This document shows, piece after piece, positions 1 through 6,979 of a DNA stretch of 19,047 nt. A program made the translations under genes and the position numbers. How positions within the stretch are numbered: the stretch's first letter is position 1; each line of letters begins with the position of its first letter. The DNA is from Dehalococcoidia bacterium (GTDB lineage: Bacteria; Chloroflexota; Dehalococcoidia; Lucifugimonadales; Lucifugimonadaceae), in contig JANQEF010000312.1 of the NCBI GenBank assembly GCA_028278465.1, positions 1 to 19,047 of the forward strand. Reading direction: 5' to 3'. Below the pieces are notes generated by a model. That model saw only the letters and a list, made by a program, of their open reading frames with translations. It had not been told where the DNA came from and did no database searches.

Positions 1-657
1 GACAGCGGTGCTGGGGCGGAAATACTCGCGAAACTCCGGGACAACTGACGATGAAAGCGACACCGAGACGTCCGGGACCTCACGCCGCAGGATCTCGCCG
101 ACAGCGTCTTCGTGCGCCGGGTTGCGGTAGGCGTGTAGCAGGCAGACGGCGACCGACTCGACGCCTGATTCGCCGATCTTGCGCGCCACCTCGCGCACGG
201 CGTTTTCGTCCAGCGGCGTGATCACCTCGCGCTTCGCGTTCAGGCGCTCGGGGACTTCGAAGCAGAGACGTCGCGGGACGAGAGGCGGGGGCTTTTCAAA
301 CTGCAGGTCGTAGAGCGACGGCCGGATCTGGCGGGCGATCTCCAGCATGTCGCGGAAGCCAGCGGTCGTGATGAAGGCGGTCGGCGCAGTCTTGCCCTCG
401 ATGATGGCGTTGGTGGCGACGGTGGTGGCGTGAACGACGTGGTCGACGGCCTCGGCGGTGACGCCGTTGCCGAGGAGCCTGCGGACTGCCGCGATGAAGC
501 CGAGCGACGGGTCCTCAGGCGTTGAGAGGACCTTCGACGTGGTGACTTCGCCGCTCTCGGTGTCGATCAGTGTGCCATCTGTGAATGTGCCGCCGATGTC
601 GACGCCAATGCGGTATTTGCCGCTGCTGGCTCCATTAGCCGAACTGTCCGTGGTCAA
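1..657 (-). CDS. hyuA: Hydantoinase A / N-methylhydantoinase subunit A (HyuA), N-terminal part, cut by window edge
   Basis: The 219 codons present encode the N-terminus of the ATP-binding subunit of the hydantoinase/5-oxoprolinase family, which with HyuB hydrolyses a cyclic amide (hydantoin, N-methylhydantoin or oxoproline) at the cost of ATP. Visible motifs are the actin/hexokinase-like phosphate loop IGVDIGGTFTD at residues 17-27 and the family signature HATTVATNAIIEGK at 76-89, followed by FRDMLEIARQIRPSLYDL. The start is TTG at 657-655. It shares bases with the stop codon of the upstream hyuB (TTGA overlap) and has a GGAG about 8 bases upstream, so it is probably translationally coupled. 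There is no in-frame ATG before the phosphate loop. The rest of the protein (usually about 650-700 residues in all) lies left of base 1. The exact substrate cannot be told from sequence. Confidence 0.9.
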   Translation of the reverse strand, partial: MTTDSSANGASSGKYRIGVDIGGTFTDGTLIDTESGEVTTSKVLSTPEDPSLGFIAAVRRLLGNGVTAEAVDHVVHATTVATNAIIEGKTAPTAFITTAGFRDMLEIARQIRPSLYDLQFEKPPPLVPRRLCFEVPERLNAKREVITPLDENAVREVARKIGESGVESVAVCLLHAYRNPAHEDAVGEILRREVPDVSVSLSSSVVPEFREYFRPSTAV

Positions 658-2408
658 CTGGAACTCCGTAGCTTCGCCGTTTCGGCCTCGTCGAGCTGCG
701 CCCCGTCCGGCGTCACGGCCACGCGGTAGACGTCTTTGGCGCGCTGGCTGCTGATCTTGCCGTCAGACACATCGGAAAATACGAGCGCCGGATCGCGCCG
801 CTCCGGCGGGCCGTAGCCACCGCCGCCGGGCGTCTGGAAGCTGACCGTGTCGCCGGGCTCCAGGTCCACGACGCACTTAGAGGTCAGCTCACGCCGCTCG
901 CCGCCGTCGCGCTCCGGGTTCAGGATGTAGTACGCCTTGCGGCCGGGCTCGCCGCCGAACAGCCCGTGCGGACCCTCGTGGTCGCGGTCAGACAGCACCG
1001 TGAAGGTCGCCTCGAGGTCCGGAAAGTGATAGTCGCGCCGCATGCCGAGGCCGCCGCGGAACTCGCCCGGCCCTTCCGAGTCCTCGATCAGCGAGAGCCG
1101 CGACACCTGCATCGGAAAGTGAGTCTCGATCTCCTCGACGGGCGCGTTCTCAGTGTTCTGGCCGTGCTGCTGCACCGCGTCGGGCCCGTCCTTGTCGGAC
1201 CGCGCTCCGTAGCCGCCCGCCAGCGCCTCGTAGTTACAGTGGTACTCGCCGGATTCGGGGTCGATCAGCCCGAAACCGGCCTGTGCCATCATCGCCTTGC
1301 AGCCCGCCGCCACGTCCGACGGCAGAGGCAACGACAGCGCCTTGAACATCAGGTCGTTCAGCCTCACCTGCGTCTCCCAGCCGCCGACGACCGGCGCGGG
1401 GTGCTGGCCGTTGACCACCGTGCCCTCGGGCGCGATGAGCTTGATGTGGCGATAGAAGCCGGCGTTCACGGGCAGGTCGGTGTCCATGATGGCGCGCAGT
1501 GTGTAGGCGCAGGCGGCGAATGTCATCGCGTAGCTGCTGTTGACCGGGGCGCGGCGCTGCGGGTCGCATCCCGTCATGTCGAACAGCACCTCGTCGTCGC
1601 TGATCGTGATCGACACCCTGAGGTTGACCACGTCCTGCGAGAAGCCATCGAAGTCGACGAAACCTTCGGCGGTGAAGTTGCCATTCGGGAGCCGGGCGAT
1701 CCCGGCCGCTGTGCGGCGTGACGTGTACTCGATCACCTCGTCGATGTACCGTTCGAACTCTTCGACGCCGTAGCGGTCGTAGAGCTCGGCGAGCCGCTTC
1801 GCGCCGATGGCGTTGGCGGCGACCTGCGCCCGGAAGTCGCCGGACGTCACGCGCTTCGAGCGGATCTGGGCGAGGATCAGGCGGAAGATGTCGCCGTCGA
1901 TCTCGCCGCGCCGCACCAGCTTCACGGGCGGGATGATGATCCCTTCCTGGAAGATTTCTCGAAACGGCCCGATGCTGGCTGGCGCGCCGCCGCCGACATC
2001 TACGTGGTGGGCGAGCGAGGCGACGAAGCCAACGAGCCTGCCGTCGTGATGAACAGGACCAAGGACAGTCGTGTCGTTCAGGTGGCTTCCGCCGCTGTAC
2101 GGGTTGTTGACGACCAGCATGTCGCCGGGTTCGAGGTTTTCGACGCCGTAGGTCGTGACGGCCTGTGGTATCAGGCGCACGAAAGAGCCGAGGTGGACCG
2201 GCTGCGAGAAGGACTGCGCCACCGGCCTGAGGTCACGGTCGAAGAAGGCGCAGGAGAAGTCCTGGCGCGTCTTCACATTCGTCGAGTAGGCGCTGCGGCG
2301 CAGCGTCGCTGCCATCTCCTCGGATACCTGCACCATGCCGCTTCGCAGCACCTCGAAGCGAATCGGGTCGATAGGAGAGTTTTCCGGGGAGTCTGAGCGC
2401 GCCGGCAA
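654..2408 (-). CDS. hyuB: Hydantoinase B / oxoprolinase family protein (HyuB), copy 1
   Basis: This 584-aa protein is a full-length hydantoinase B/oxoprolinase subunit, cytosolic partner of HyuA in ATP-dependent opening of a cyclic imide or lactam. Family blocks are visible in order: IDPIRFEVLRSGMVQVSEEM (13-32), TRQDFSCAFFD (47-57), NNPYSGGSHLND (101-112), LAHHVDVGGGAPAS (132-145) with paired His134/His135, GQNTENAP in the last third, GGLGMRRDY, and the glycine-rich TPGGGGYGPP near the C-terminus. The start is TTG at 2408 (MPARSDSP). No in-frame ATG lies between it and the conserved block, and the upstream AAGAAG is only a weak ribosome site, so the first residues are uncertain. Its stop overlaps the TTG start of hyuA. 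It is a diverged paralog of the hyuB at 3673-5448. Acetophenone or acetone carboxylase-type partners are a less likely reading. Confidence 0.93.
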   Translation of the reverse strand: MPARSDSPENSPIDPIRFEVLRSGMVQVSEEMAATLRRSAYSTNVKTRQDFSCAFFDRDLRPVAQSFSQPVHLGSFVRLIPQAVTTYGVENLEPGDMLVVNNPYSGGSHLNDTTVLGPVHHDGRLVGFVASLAHHVDVGGGAPASIGPFREIFQEGIIIPPVKLVRRGEIDGDIFRLILAQIRSKRVTSGDFRAQVAANAIGAKRLAELYDRYGVEEFERYIDEVIEYTSRRTAAGIARLPNGNFTAEGFVDFDGFSQDVVNLRVSITISDDEVLFDMTGCDPQRRAPVNSSYAMTFAACAYTLRAIMDTDLPVNAGFYRHIKLIAPEGTVVNGQHPAPVVGGWETQVRLNDLMFKALSLPLPSDVAAGCKAMMAQAGFGLIDPESGEYHCNYEALAGGYGARSDKDGPDAVQQHGQNTENAPVEEIETHFPMQVSRLSLIEDSEGPGEFRGGLGMRRDYHFPDLEATFTVLSDRDHEGPHGLFGGEPGRKAYYILNPERDGGERRELTSKCVVDLEPGDTVSFQTPGGGGYGPPERRDPALVFSDVSDGKISSQRAKDVYRVAVTPDGAQLDEAETAKLRSSS

Positions 2409-2461
2409 GGCTTCTTCAACCGGATATTCGGTGGCGGGCGTAGAAAGTGGCCAAGATTCTA

Positions 2462-2508
2462 AACGCCGAGAGAGCGTTACGAAACTCGCCGGTTCTCCAG
2501 CAACCGGC
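2462..2508 (-). terminator. Tandem hairpins after the receiver-domain gene (possible weak terminator)
   Basis: Four bases beyond the TAG stop of the minus-strand receiver gene there is a perfect 7-bp stem, GCCGGTT / AACCGGC (2502-2508 with 2488-2494), around a 7-base loop. A second 5-bp stem, AACGC / GCGTT, follows at 2474-2478 with 2462-2466. On the minus strand the first hairpin is followed by GAGTTTCG, with only three T residues. It is therefore either a weak intrinsic terminator or an mRNA-stabilising structure between the regulator and hyuB. Confidence 0.4.
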
Positions 2509-2511
2509 TGG

Positions 2512-3438
2512 CTACGCCGCCTGGTCCAGCGCCCAGTCCGACCTGATGCTCAGCTCCGGCAGTGAGAGCGGCTTGACTATGTAGTCGGCGATGCCGAGCG
2601 ACCGCGCCTTTTCGAGGTACTCAGGGCTGCCGTTCTCTGTGACGACCATCACCTTGATGTTCTCGGTCTTCGGGTGGGACTTCAGCACTCTGATCAACTC
2701 GAAGCCGTCGCCGTACTTCAGGTTGAGCTCGGTCATCACCAGTTTAGGCATGTACTTGCGGACGGTGAGCGCGCCCTGCAGTCCCGTCTCGGCCTCGATC
2801 ACCTCGTGCCCGAGTTTGCTAAGCAGCCTGACGGTGTAGTTCCTCGCCTCGGCGTTGGGATCGACTACCAGCACGCTGGTCCCCGGCTCGACGTCGTACT
2901 CCTTCGGCCGGTTCAGGTAGCGCGCGGTGAGCTTCGAGTCTTTCGCCTGGTGGTCAGAGTCCTCGCCTTTGGCGTCGCCGGTTTCGGCGGCCGAATCGGT
3001 CACAGCCAGAGCCTCGTCCTCGTCGCCCTGCTGCTTCTCCTGCTCATTCCTCGATTCGAACCGCCTCAGCACGGCGGTCACGCGGGCCAGCACCTCTTCG
3101 AACTCAATTCCATGGACGATGTAGTCGTCTGCGCCGGCCTCAAACGCCTCGAGCCTGCTACCCATCTGGTCGGAGCCGGGATAGATGATGATCGGCACCG
3201 GCGAGAGCTCGCGGACCAGCCGGCACAGTTCTGGCACTTCGAAGCCGGGTGTGTCTGCGGAGAGCAGGAGAAGGTCGAAGCCGCCATCGGGGATCGCGGT
3301 GTAGGCGGCCAGTCCGTTCGACACGGCCGAGACGTCATAGCCGCGCTCGGTCAACGCTGCGCTGATGGCCAGCCGGGATTCGAACGAGCCGGCGGCGACC
3401 AGGATGTTTCGTTTGAGCAGGCTCTGCGGGCTGACCAT
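2512..3438 (-). CDS. Two-receiver-domain response-regulator-like protein lacking both phosphoacceptor Asp residues
   Basis: This 308-aa cytosolic protein has two CheY-like receiver folds and no recognisable output domain. REC1 spans about residues 10-127 and REC2 about 187-300, joined by a charged, Glu/Asp/Gln-rich linker (128-182). In REC1 the acidic pair after strand 1 is replaced (LVAAGSF), the phosphoacceptor position is Ser60 (FDLLLLS), and the usual Lys is His109 (DYIVHG). In REC2 one acid of the pair is kept (VVDPNAE, Asp193), as are Thr267 and Lys289 (IVKPL), but the phosphoacceptor is Glu237 (PKLVMTE). Both domains therefore look like pseudo-receivers, REC2 in a phosphomimetic form. 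The ATG at 3438 has no clear Shine-Dalgarno. The gene lies between two hyuB paralogs, with hairpins just after its stop and three inverted repeats in its leader. No histidine kinase gene is nearby. It could signal by protein contact; the target is unknown. Confidence 0.85.
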   Translation of the reverse strand: MVSPQSLLKRNILVAAGSFESRLAISAALTERGYDVSAVSNGLAAYTAIPDGGFDLLLLSADTPGFEVPELCRLVRELSPVPIIIYPGSDQMGSRLEAFEAGADDYIVHGIEFEEVLARVTAVLRRFESRNEQEKQQGDEDEALAVTDSAAETGDAKGEDSDHQAKDSKLTARYLNRPKEYDVEPGTSVLVVDPNAEARNYTVRLLSKLGHEVIEAETGLQGALTVRKYMPKLVMTELNLKYGDGFELIRVLKSHPKTENIKVMVVTENGSPEYLEKARSLGIADYIVKPLSLPELSIRSDWALDQAA

Positions 3439-3455
3439 TGGCGATCACTGACTAT

Positions 3456-3476
3456 TCAGCATGTCGCTCATGCTGA
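3456..3476 (-). promoter_or_regulatory. 8-bp inverted repeat just upstream of the receiver-protein start
   Basis: A perfect inverted repeat TCAGCATG / CATGCTGA (3456-3463 and 3469-3476) with a 5-base spacer lies 17 bases upstream of the ATG at 3438. On the minus strand the same segment holds a tiny in-frame ORF of eight codons (ATG AGC GAC ATG ... CAG TGA) that ends six bases before the receiver-protein ATG. The site could be a repressor operator or an mRNA hairpin that controls access to the start codon. No binding protein can be named from the sequence. Confidence 0.4.
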
Positions 3477-3502
3477 CGGATGATTCCGCCAGAAGAGCGC
3501 TC

Positions 3503-3524
3503 CCATCAGGTCCGGACCTGATGG
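3503..3524. repeat. Perfect 22-bp palindrome (operator-like)
   Basis: CCATCAGGTCC is followed immediately by its exact reverse complement, giving a gapless 22-bp palindrome in the 234-bp space between the first hyuB stop (3673) and the receiver-protein start (3438). There is no T run on either side, so a terminator role is not favoured. A symmetric binding site for a dimeric regulator is the simplest reading. Confidence 0.5.
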
Positions 3525-3526
3525 CC

Positions 3527-3555
3527 CGCCCGCGATCGACTCACAGGCGCGGGCG
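3527..3555. repeat. 8-bp GC-rich inverted repeat in the same leader
   Basis: CGCCCGCG (3527-3534) pairs perfectly with CGCGGGCG (3548-3555) across a 13-base loop. It sits two bases from the 22-bp palindrome. As RNA it would form a stable stem-loop downstream of the hyuB copy at 3673-5448, but no U tract follows on the minus strand. Confidence 0.4.
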
Positions 3556-3672
3556 CGGGTGGCTCTACATACACATTAACGTGCGTACGCGAGGGATTTT
3601 GTGTGATCTGGGTGTAATGCGGCGCGAACCCCGAGCTACTCTGCAACTTCGGCTGCTCCGCGGTCGCAGGAA

Positions 3673-5448
3673 TCAGCTGTCTCTGAGGTCGTCGGTTCCG
3701 AGCGAGTCCAGCTCCAGCGAATGCGAGTCGACCGCGACCTTGTAGACAGACCGGGCGCGCTCGACGCTCACCTTGCCGTTGAGCACATCATCTGCCACCA
3801 GGTCCGGGTCGCGTTCGGTCGGCGCGCCGTATCCACCTCCGCCCGATGTCCGGTAGCTGATCACCTCGCCTGGCTGCAGGTCAACCGTCGTCTTCGAGCT
3901 GAGAATTCGCTCCTCACCGTCTGCGATCACGGCGTAGACGGACCTGCTGCCCGGTTCGACGCCGAAGAGGCCATGCGGTCCGGCGCGATCGCGGTCGGCG
4001 AGTACAGTGAACGTCACCGGCTGTGGGAAGCGGTAGTCACGGCGCAGCCCGAGGCCGCCGCGGAACCTTCCCGCGCCCTCCGAGTCCGGCACCAGCTCGT
4101 AGCGCGTTATCTCGACGGGATAGTTCGACTCCGTCTCCTCGATCGGTGCGTTCTCCGTGTTCTGGCCGTGCGTCTGCACCGCGTCCGGCCCGTCTGATGC
4201 GTGGCGAGCGCCGTAGCCTCCCGCCAGCGTCTCCAGGAAGCAGAAGTACTCGAGCGACGAATCGTGCCGGTCAGGATCGGTCATGCCGCCGAAGCCCGAG
4301 TGGCACTGCATCGACTTCGTACCTGCGCACACCGCCTCCGGAAGCGGCCCGGACAGCGCCTTGAAGATGAGGTCGTTGAGCCGCACGTGCGTCTCCCAGC
4401 CGCCAACGACGGGCGCCGGGTGGACGCAGTTGGTGACCGTGCCTTCGGGCGCGTCGACCTGTACGTAGCGGTAGAAACCGTCGTTCACCGGCAGGTCCTG
4501 GTCGATCAGCGCTCGAAGCGCGTAGGCGCACGCCGAGTAGGTCTGGGCGAATGTCGAGTTGACGGGCGCACGCCGTTGCCTGTCTGAGCCCGACGTGTCG
4601 AACCTGACTCCGTTGTCGTCGATGGTCACCCTGACCTTGAGCTTCACCACGTCTTCGGAGAAGCCGTCGTTGTCGACGAAGCCCTCGGCGGAGAACTCGC
4701 CGCGCGGCAGTTTCTGCAGCTCGGCAGCGGTGCGCCGCGCCGTGTACTCAATCAGCTCATCAACATAGAGGTCGAACTGCTCGAGGCCGTAGCGGTCAAC
4801 GATCTGGCCGATGCGGGCTGCGCCGGTGCGGTTCGACGCGATCTGCGCCCGGAAGTCGCCGGCCGTCTCGCGCTTCGAACGGATCTGGGCGAGCACCAGG
4901 TCGAAGACGTCACGGTTGATCTCGCCTGCCTTGACGAGTTTGACCCGCGGGATGATGACGCCTTCCTGGAACACCTCGCGGAATGCGCCGACAGACGCCG
5001 GCGCGCCGCCGCCAACATCGACGTGATGGGCCAGGCAGGCGGTGTATCCGATCAGGCGGCCGTTGTAGTGGACCGGGCCGATGAGCGAGATGTCGTTCAG
5101 GTGCACGCCGCCGCCGTAGGGGTCGTTGGACAGGATCATGTCACCGGGGCCGAGGTTTTCCGGCCCGTATTCCCGGACGGCGAAGGGGACATGGCGCACG
5201 AAGGAGCCGAGGTGGACGGGTTGGGTGAAAGCCTGGGCGACGGCGCGCAGGTTGGCGTCGAAGAAGGCGCAGGAGAAGTCCTGACGCGTCTTGACGTTGG
5301 TGGAGTACGCGCTCCGCCTGAGCGCAGCGGCCATCTCCTCGGTCGCCTGCGTGAGCGAGCTGCGGATCACCTCGAACTTGATCGGGTCGATGGGGGTTGT
5401 GGCAGTGCCGGCGTTGTTCGGCCGCGAGTTGTGATCGGAGGTGGGCAT
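3673..5448 (-). CDS. hyuB: Hydantoinase B / oxoprolinase family protein (HyuB), copy 2
   Basis: This 591-aa protein is a second complete hydantoinase B/oxoprolinase subunit, clearly paralogous to the one at 654-2408. It shares the blocks IDPIKFEVIRSSLTQATEEM, STNVKTRQDFSCAFFD, LAHHVDVGGGAPAS, GQNTENAP, GGLGLRRDY and TSGGGGYGAP in the same order. I chose the ATG at 5448 (MPTSDHNS), about 20 residues before the first conserved block. The frame stays open to 5565, but that would overlap the methyltransferase by about 70 bp and adds nonconserved sequence. No strong Shine-Dalgarno is seen. No hyuA lies directly beside this copy, so it either shares the HyuA encoded at the left edge, works with a HyuA elsewhere, or has diverged in role. 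It lies 47 bp downstream of the methyltransferase on the same strand and could be cotranscribed with it. The substrate is not predictable. Confidence 0.93.
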   Translation of the reverse strand: MPTSDHNSRPNNAGTATTPIDPIKFEVIRSSLTQATEEMAAALRRSAYSTNVKTRQDFSCAFFDANLRAVAQAFTQPVHLGSFVRHVPFAVREYGPENLGPGDMILSNDPYGGGVHLNDISLIGPVHYNGRLIGYTACLAHHVDVGGGAPASVGAFREVFQEGVIIPRVKLVKAGEINRDVFDLVLAQIRSKRETAGDFRAQIASNRTGAARIGQIVDRYGLEQFDLYVDELIEYTARRTAAELQKLPRGEFSAEGFVDNDGFSEDVVKLKVRVTIDDNGVRFDTSGSDRQRRAPVNSTFAQTYSACAYALRALIDQDLPVNDGFYRYVQVDAPEGTVTNCVHPAPVVGGWETHVRLNDLIFKALSGPLPEAVCAGTKSMQCHSGFGGMTDPDRHDSSLEYFCFLETLAGGYGARHASDGPDAVQTHGQNTENAPIEETESNYPVEITRYELVPDSEGAGRFRGGLGLRRDYRFPQPVTFTVLADRDRAGPHGLFGVEPGSRSVYAVIADGEERILSSKTTVDLQPGEVISYRTSGGGGYGAPTERDPDLVADDVLNGKVSVERARSVYKVAVDSHSLELDSLGTDDLRDS

Positions 5449-5477
5449 CGTTGGTGATTTTAGCTGTGAGGTGAGGA

Positions 5478-5493
5478 GAGCCGCTTGCGACTC
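5478..5493 (-). other. Short hairpin between methyltransferase and hyuB
   Basis: In the 47-base gap, GAGTCGC pairs with GCGGCTC (one T-G wobble) around a very short loop, three bases after the methyltransferase stop. No U tract follows, so it is at most an intercistronic RNA hairpin. Confidence 0.25.
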
Positions 5494-5495
5494 GC

Positions 5496-6299
5496 TCAGC
5501 CCGGCTTTCTGCCCAGTGCCCAGAACCACGGCAGCATGTACCAGGCGTCGGGATCTTTCCCCCACGCTTCCACTTCCTGAGCAACCTCCTCGATCTCCTC
5601 TGCAGATGCGAAACCTGCATCCACCGCCTGCTTAATGAAATCCGGATCGCGAAACCGCTCCGGCCATGTCGAGGCCTGTTGTTGCGGATCGGAATGCTGG
5701 AAGAAGCCGCCGATCTCGATGTCCTGGAATCCGGCCCGTCTGACCAGCTGCGGCTGGTCCGCAGCCATATCGGGGTGGCCGCCATTCGTCTCCCAGACCC
5801 TGTAGTAGAAATTCATCTTCGGGGGACCGAGTGGCGCGTCCAATGGGTGCGCGTGCCATGAAACAGCGCTACTTCCCACGGCTATCAACCCGCCCGGCTT
5901 AAGAACGCGGTACCACTCGCGCAGTGCATCTATCGGCTCCGGGATGTGCTCCAGGACTGCAAACGAGAAGACGACGTCGAACGTCTCGTCATCGAAGTCG
6001 AGGTCGAGCGCATCTCCCTGGAGGAACTCGACGTTCTCGACGTTGTCGTTCCTTGCGGTCTCCGTTGCGAGGTCCACGTAAGGCTGGCCGATCTCGACCC
6101 CTGTGACCTTGCCAGGCGAAACGGCCCGTGCCAGTCCAAGGGTGATCGTGCCAGGACCGGGACCGGCGTCGAGAACTCGATCTCCAGGTTTCAGGCGGGG
6201 CAGTAGCCAGCTTGCATGGCTTTCTGCTGTGCGGCGGTTCAACCCTGCGAGGGCCGGTAGTTTGTACCCGTGGGTGTACTGGACCTGGTCACTCGACAT
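5496..6299 (-). CDS. Class I SAM-dependent methyltransferase (UbiE/Methyltransf_11-like)
   Basis: This 267-aa soluble enzyme should transfer a methyl group from S-adenosylmethionine to an unidentified small molecule. Motif I VLDAGPGPG is at residues 42-50, the acidic ribose-binding Glu is in GVEIG (about 69), GDALDLDF (95-102) supplies the adenine-contacting Asp, FAVLEHIPEP lies at 113-122, and LKPGG at 133-137 precedes strand 5. The start at 6299 (MSSDQVQYTHGY) is preferred because GGAG lies six bases upstream. The frame extends 17 codons further (to 6350) without a comparable ribosome site or conserved sequence. It heads the minus-strand run and is divergent from the ribbon-helix-helix gene, so their promoters share 6300-6435. 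The C-terminal part is rich in Trp and acidic residues (KDPDAWYMLPWFWALGRKPG). The substrate is unknown. Confidence 0.88.
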   Translation of the reverse strand: MSSDQVQYTHGYKLPALAGLNRRTAESHASWLLPRLKPGDRVLDAGPGPGTITLGLARAVSPGKVTGVEIGQPYVDLATETARNDNVENVEFLQGDALDLDFDDETFDVVFSFAVLEHIPEPIDALREWYRVLKPGGLIAVGSSAVSWHAHPLDAPLGPPKMNFYYRVWETNGGHPDMAADQPQLVRRAGFQDIEIGGFFQHSDPQQQASTWPERFRDPDFIKQAVDAGFASAEEIEEVAQEVEAWGKDPDAWYMLPWFWALGRKPG

Positions 6300-6384
6300 C
6301 TTCAACTCCAGATTGCTTTGGCCCGGTGGCAGGCCTGCGTATAGCAACATGGGCGCGTCTGGCGGGATTCTACCTGCAGGGCAG

Positions 6385-6436
6385 TGACATCACCTTCGCG
6401 CTTGACTGATGTCATTATGATGCTATGGTGATGTCA
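6385..6436. promoter_or_regulatory. Three TGA-YR-TCA sites at exact 22-bp spacing (probable operator array)
   Basis: TGACATCA at 6385-6392 and TGATGTCA at 6407-6414 and 6429-6436 are the same 8-bp element, the first in the opposite orientation. Their starts are 22 bp apart in both steps, about two helical turns, so the sites face the same side of the DNA. Each is a near-palindrome. They lie upstream of the -35, between -35 and -10, and over the transcription/translation start of the ribbon-helix-helix gene. That layout fits autorepression by that protein, and possibly control of the divergent methyltransferase. The assignment of the binder is inference. Confidence 0.6.
6402..6429 (+). promoter_or_regulatory. 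Sigma-70-type promoter for the ribbon-helix-helix gene, probably leaderless
   Basis: TTGACT (6402-6407) and TATGGT (6424-6429) resemble -35 and -10 boxes with a 16-base spacer. The ATG of the next gene begins six bases after the -10 box, where transcription would be expected to start, and no purine-rich ribosome site precedes the ATG. A leaderless transcript is therefore likely. Confidence 0.5.
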
Positions 6437-6930
6437 TGAACCTGTCACCGTACGTCGAAGCCCTCCGGAAATCCTTGGACGCCGCGGCCGCACCCGGCGG
6501 CAAGGAGGTCACCGACGCCGCGGCGTTGCTGGCGCTGGCGATCGAACCTGCGGCGCGCCTCAGCCTGATCGAAGCGCTGACGGACGCCTCAGAGGAGATC
6601 ACCGCAGCGCTCAGCGACGCCGCGGTCGAGACTCGCCTGCGCGGCCGCGAGGTCGAGTTCGTGGTCGACGAGGTATCGCACCCGCCGGTCACGCCCGCGC
6701 CCGCCGACCCGGAAGAGACCGAGTCGAGCGATGAGGTTGCCCGCATATCTCTTCGGCTGCCGGGGCCGCTGAAGCTGTCTATCGAGGCCGCAGCCGGCGC
6801 CGACGGCATATCTGTCAACGCATGGCTCGTGCGGGCCCTCGCCGCTGCGGTCGACCGTGGCTCATCGTGGCCCGGCGGCCGCCGAAAGAGAGGTCCGGGC
6901 AGACGCTTCACCGGCTTTGCCAGGGCCTGA
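6436..6930 (+). CDS. Ribbon-helix-helix regulator of the HicB-like family found beside DUF4097 genes
   Basis: This 164-aa protein has a C-terminal ribbon-helix-helix DNA-binding fold at about residues 101-139 (VARISLRLPG for the strand, then two helices ending SVNAWLVRALAAAV), followed by a basic, Gly/Arg-rich tail. The N-terminal part (1-77, MNLSPYVEALRKSL ... RLRGREVEFVV) and a Pro/Glu-rich linker match the pattern of proteins annotated in high-GC bacteria as HicB-family antitoxins. No HicA-like toxin is adjacent, so a toxin-antitoxin role is not supported here; a transcriptional autoregulator is more likely. The ATG at 6436 overlaps the third TGA-YR-TCA site. The next gene starts 49 bp downstream on the same strand, in the RHH-DUF4097 order familiar from actinobacteria. 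Confidence 0.8.
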   Translation: MNLSPYVEALRKSLDAAAAPGGKEVTDAAALLALAIEPAARLSLIEALTDASEEITAALSDAAVETRLRGREVEFVVDEVSHPPVTPAPADPEETESSDEVARISLRLPGPLKLSIEAAAGADGISVNAWLVRALAAAVDRGSSWPGGRRKRGPGRRFTGFARA

Positions 6931-6979
6931 ACCGCAGACCGACACCCGTTCACGATCGACTTCAAGAAAGGACGAGAAG

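Noticed and set aside
966..1721. 251-codon open frame on the plus strand
   Set aside because: It is an antisense shadow of hyuB, with Arg/Val/His-rich low-information protein typical of high-GC opposite-strand frames.
2674..3483. 269-codon open frame opposite the receiver gene
   Set aside because: Shadow frame; the minus-strand product has two recognisable receiver folds, the plus-strand product has none.
5449..5565. 39-codon N-terminal extension of the hyuB copy at 3673-5448
   Set aside because: It would overlap the methyltransferase coding region and has no family conservation; the ATG at 5448 gives a normal N-terminus.
5141..5785. 214-codon minus-strand frame bridging methyltransferase and hyuB
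   Set aside because: Out-of-frame overlap of two well-supported genes with no domain of its own.
6436..6930. Complete HicAB toxin-antitoxin system
   Set aside because: No HicA-like small double-stranded RNA-binding toxin lies on either side; the downstream gene is a DUF4097 protein.
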